From assembly GCA_964584775.1 (NCBI GenBank), contig CAZPBC010000015.1, positions 1 through 41,774 on the forward strand: a DNA stretch of 41,774 nucleotides, read 5' to 3'. Below the pieces are notes generated by a model, which saw only the letters and a program-made list of their open reading frames with translations, was not told the origin of the DNA and searched no databases. The position numbers were made by a program, and so were the translations under genes. The stretch is from CAZPBC01 sp964584775 (lineage in GTDB: Bacteria; Chlamydiota; Chlamydiia; Chlamydiales; SLFE01). This document shows, piece after piece, positions 40,921-41,774 of the stretch (its first letter is position 1; every line of letters starts with the position of its first letter).

Positions 40921-41774
40921 CTGAGCGCTTTACCAACCACTTAAAGGGGGAAAAATCCCCCTACCTCCTCCAGCACGTACACAACCCTGTGGACTGGTAT
41001 CCTTGGGGTGAAGAGGCGTTTGAGCTCGCACGCAGCCTAGACAAACCGATCTTTTTATCTATTGGCTACGCAACATGCCACTGGTGTCATGTGATGGAGA
41101 GAGAGTCTTTTGAAGACGAGGAAATCGCTCATGAGATGAACGATCTCTTTGTCTGCATCAAAGTCGACCGTGAAGAGCTCCCACAAGTAGATAGTATCTA
41201 TATGGAGTTCGCACAGATGATCATGCCAAACCCTCCCGGTTGGCCCCTCAATGTCATCCTTACTCCCCGCTTAGAACCCTTTTTCGCTGTGACCTACGTC
41301 CCCCCAAAGGATCTTCCAGGAATCATGGGAATGAAAAGTTTGATGGGCCGTATCCGTGAACTATGGGAAAGCGAAGAACGGTACCGCATCCACAATCAAG
41401 CACATGCGATGGTGGAGGCACTCAGTGGAAGTAAGCGGACAAGTGGCGAAGAGATGCCCTTCCCAGAGCTCCTCGAAGAAGGGCTGGAAAGCATAATAGC
41501 AATCAGTGATCCCATTCATGGGGGAACTCGTGGAGCACCTAAATTTCCGATGGCTTTTCACCAGCTCTACCTACTCCAGCGCTCCCTCGCATCCCAAGAC
41601 AGCCGAGCCCTCTTCATGGTAGAAAAAACGTTAGAGGGTATGGCACGTGGCGGAATTTACGATCACATCGGTGGGGGCTTTTGCCGCTATAGCGTCGACG
41701 AAGGTTGGCTCGTCCCTCATTTTGAAAAGATGCTTTACGACAACGCTCAACTTTTAGAGCTCTATGCGAAAGCC
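40917..41774 (+). CDS. YyaL/DUF255 thioredoxin-domain protein (3' truncated by window edge)
   Basis: The first 286 codons of a large protein (family members are usually 600-700 residues) that runs off the end of the window in frame. The amino-terminal thioredoxin-like domain has the start FTNHLKGEKSPYLLQHVHNP, then GYATCHWCHVMERESF with Cys54 and Cys57 and DREELPQVDSIYM. The start of the six-hairpin glycosidase-like domain is visible (GGTRGAPKFPM, then YDHIGGGFCRYSVDEGWLVP). The biochemical role of this family is poorly defined. The ATG overlaps the ResB-like stop as ATGA, so it is part of the same operon; a thioredoxin-like partner would fit disulphide handling. Confidence 0.93.
   Translation, partial: MTERFTNHLKGEKSPYLLQHVHNPVDWYPWGEEAFELARSLDKPIFLSIGYATCHWCHVMERESFEDEEIAHEMNDLFVCIKVDREELPQVDSIYMEFAQMIMPNPPGWPLNVILTPRLEPFFAVTYVPPKDLPGIMGMKSLMGRIRELWESEERYRIHNQAHAMVEALSGSKRTSGEEMPFPELLEEGLESIIAISDPIHGGTRGAPKFPMAFHQLYLLQRSLASQDSRALFMVEKTLEGMARGGIYDHIGGGFCRYSVDEGWLVPHFEKMLYDNAQLLELYAKA

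Overview
The window looks like a chromosomal segment of an environmental member of the Chlamydiae (Simkania/Waddlia/Parachlamydia type), not a Chlamydiaceae genome. Reasons: neighbourhoods I recall from chlamydial genomes (kdsB-pyrG-ruvX; yidC next to a dnaA, with lgt close by; mgtE next to a conserved protein gene), a long YidC with a large periplasmic domain, an SpoIID-like protein, candidate type III secretion genes and a eukaryote-like kinase. An acetyl-CoA synthetase and a complete 2-oxoglutarate dehydrogenase operon fit the larger environmental genomes. The genus cannot be fixed from the sequence alone. No transposase, integrase, CRISPR array or rRNA was seen.

Layout. 1-8000: acs, an RlmD-type RNA methyltransferase on the opposite strand, a CgeB-like glycosyltransferase, then kdsB-pyrG-ruvX-EVE in a tightly coupled run. 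8000-13950 (minus): an NSS-type sodium symporter, ruvB and an SpoIID-like protein in a coupled operon, a strong hairpin that almost touches the queA start codon, queA, and a protein-kinase-like gene with a disordered amino terminus. 14113-16359 (plus): three tightly packed genes whose sizes, order and hydrophobicity match a type III secretion tip/filament protein, major translocator and minor translocator (EspA-EspD-EspB or SseB-SseC-SseD type). 16356-20562 (minus): a TPR protein, mgtE and a membrane-anchored methyltransferase. 20757-24634: yidC and a dnaA. 24631-26667 (minus): a cluster of four small hydrophobic proteins, at least three of them paralogous, two with near-duplicate terminators. 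26877: tRNA-Pro(UGG), then lgt. 27935-31822: a 1295-residue protein with a phosphoinositide-phosphatase-like CX5R signature. 31880-32734: a 2Fe-2S ferredoxin and a DUF1858/A-type Fe-S carrier fusion. 32745-37998 (minus): sucA-sucB-lpd. 38081-end: lipoprotein, ResB-like protein and a truncated YyaL/DUF255 protein, translationally coupled.

Housekeeping and host-interaction genes are interleaved. All five convergent gene pairs meet with at most 10 bp between their stop codons or overlap by 4 bp, so the genome is compact. The most interesting parts are the candidate tip/translocator cassette, the CX5R protein, the four-gene hydrophobic family and the kinase-like protein. All functional statements about these are inferences from motifs and architecture read by eye; no database search was run.
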